The translations under genes and the position numbers were made by a program. A stretch of 64,000 bases of DNA, from NCBI RefSeq assembly GCF_004103715.1, contig NZ_CP035282.1, positions 3,558,501 through 3,622,500 on the forward strand, in the 5' to 3' direction. Positions 62,981 to 64,000 of this stretch are shown in pieces (the first letter of the stretch is position 1; every line of letters begins with the position of its first letter). The DNA is from Acidilutibacter cellobiosedens (GTDB taxonomy: Bacteria; Bacillota; Clostridia; Tissierellales; Acidilutibacteraceae). A model generated the notes under the pieces. The model saw only the letters and a list, made by a program, of their open reading frames with translations, searched no databases and was not told the origin of the DNA.

Positions 62981-63988
62981 TTATAAATATTCATCAAATT
63001 CCTTTAAACTTCTCCTTATATTGCCTTTATACCCTCTTACACTGTGGGCAGTAATCATAGAATTCAATATCGCCTCTTCACATGCTTCTGCCACCGCTCT
63101 AAAGGCCAAATCAATTTTGTTTTCTTTTATCATCTTTATGTTAAATATATCATCTCTCTCATCACTATTTATAATATTTGCCGTTGAAAATCCAACGACA
63201 ATTTCTCCGCTGCCATTTCCCATATAAGATCCTAGCTTTGATAATCCTATACTGGTCCTTTTGCATATCCTTTTTAATTGTCTGCTGGATACAGGTAAAT
63301 CTGTAGCTACAATCATTATTATTGAGCCTTTATCCATTTCTTCCTCCATTGCCATTTTATACGATATCTTTTTTCCAATATTATTGCCATTTATAATAAA
63401 ATCCTCAAGAAGTCCGTAATTGGATTGTACCAATACTCCTACAGTATATTTTTTCCCGTCTAAATCTATGGTTCTGGATGCAGAGCCTATTCCTCCTTTT
63501 AACTGATGACAACTCGTCCCTTTTCCTGCTCCTACATCTCCTTCTTCAAAATCTTCACAGGCAGAATTTATTGCCTCAAACACATGATTCTTATTTACTG
63601 CCCTGTTTCTTATATCATTTAATCCCGAATCGTTACATTCACATATTATCGGATTTATAGATTCAATTATAGTCCCATCTTTTTTACACTCTTGAATCAT
63701 ATATTCTACAATCCCATCATAAACAATTCCCACATTCAATGTATTTGTCAATGCTATGGGAGTCTCCAAAGTCCCCAGCTCATCTATCTGGATAAGCCCT
63801 GTGGTCTTTCCGAAACCGTTAAAAACATAAGCTGCAGCAATTAATTTATTTTTAAATATATTTTTCTCAGATAGTATTACTACAGTAACACCTGTTTTAT
63901 TCCTATCGTCATCTATAGTACAATGCCCCACCTTTACCCCTTTTACATCTGTTATCTTATTTAATTTTCCTTTAGCTAAATTGCCCAT
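62981..63988 (-). CDS. P1-family (DmpA/S58) peptidase
   Basis: 335 residues: ITDVKGVKVGHCTIDDDRNK at the start, VFNGFGKTTGLIQIDELGTL (residues ~54-73), EGDVGAGKGTSCHQLKGGIG then SASRTI (around the self-cleavage site, Gly-Ser), and VATDLPVSSRQLKRICKRTS. These N-terminal-nucleophile enzymes cleave themselves and act as aminopeptidases or amidases. The chosen ATG at 63988 has no visible ribosome binding site within the 12 bases to the window edge and the frame stays open, so the true start might lie outside. Confidence 0.88.
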   Translation of the reverse strand: MGNLAKGKLNKITDVKGVKVGHCTIDDDRNKTGVTVVILSEKNIFKNKLIAAAYVFNGFGKTTGLIQIDELGTLETPIALTNTLNVGIVYDGIVEYMIQECKKDGTIIESINPIICECNDSGLNDIRNRAVNKNHVFEAINSACEDFEEGDVGAGKGTSCHQLKGGIGSASRTIDLDGKKYTVGVLVQSNYGLLEDFIINGNNIGKKISYKMAMEEEMDKGSIIMIVATDLPVSSRQLKRICKRTSIGLSKLGSYMGNGSGEIVVGFSTANIINSDERDDIFNIKMIKENKIDLAFRAVAEACEEAILNSMITAHSVRGYKGNIRRSLKEFDEYL

Positions 63989-64000
63989 TTTTATATTATA

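Overview
The window is AT-rich, low-GC Gram-positive DNA. It has AGGAGG-type ribosome binding sites, frequent TTG/GTG starts, SLH-domain surface proteins, OmpR-type two-component systems, FtsX-type ABC exporters, a hybrid-cluster protein operon and IS families common in anaerobic Firmicutes. This fits a motile anaerobic member of the Clostridia/Tissierellia. I cannot name the species, and there is no rRNA, tRNA or CRISPR array to help.

Layout. 1-0.95 kb: the 3' end of an ISLre2-type transposase and a long hairpin. 0.95-2.9 kb: a DUF4160/DUF2442 pair, an acetyltransferase and a broken methyltransferase. 3.1-7.6 kb: a visibly more GC-rich block of broken genes (a metallophosphatase-SLH protein, a YibE/F protein) followed by a broken ABC exporter. 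8.1-12.4 kb: SLH protein, TetR regulator with a broken membrane gene, NUDIX, GNAT, LUD. 12.6-15.7 kb: a tightly coupled operon of ECF sigma factor, two membrane proteins (one with zinc ribbons), PAP2 phosphatase and DedA, probably an envelope-lipid stress module. 15.8-18.8 kb: a kdp potassium-uptake operon in which kdpA and kdpB carry internal deletions, kdpC is gone, kdpD is a stub, and kdpE and kdpF survive. 19-23.2 kb: broken nucleoside phosphorylase, FMN-binding fragment, MFS transporter, DJ-1/PfpI protein, broken acetyltransferase. 23.3-28.6 kb: ABC exporter with its own two-component system. 28.8-33 kb: GNAT, a flavin split-barrel protein, and a second two-component system with a secreted partner protein.

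33.2-50.2 kb is the accessory region. An EndoQ-like PHP nuclease fused to a UvrD helicase has lost its last 12 codons to an IS21 element (36524-39026, 7-bp target duplication). Rejoining the flanks across the IS restores an ORF of exactly 1100 codons ending in a beta-clamp-like QLSIF motif. Next come a large hairpin, a broken aminoglycoside-nucleotidyltransferase-like gene, an uncharacterised DUF2971 protein with a C-terminal PD-(D/E)XK-like domain (candidate defence gene), eight degenerate spaced repeats, an rlmH remnant, an IS3 element, an orphan truncated hsdR and a frameshifted large serine recombinase. Three copies of a ~24-bp site (39901, 42052, 50173) flank these genes, and one lies about 60 bp upstream of the recombinase.

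50.2-64 kb is ordinary chromosome: an old-yellow-enzyme-family oxidoreductase, 3-methyladenine glycosylase, hcp/cupin/ferredoxin operon with a divergent Crp/Fnr regulator, nitroreductase, two ABC-F genes (the second behind a leader peptide and intrinsic terminator), motAB and a P1-family peptidase.

Across the window, eight in-frame nonsense codons, several single-base frameshifts and several in-frame deletions interrupt otherwise recognisable genes. This is either recent gene decay or, for some cases, sequence error.
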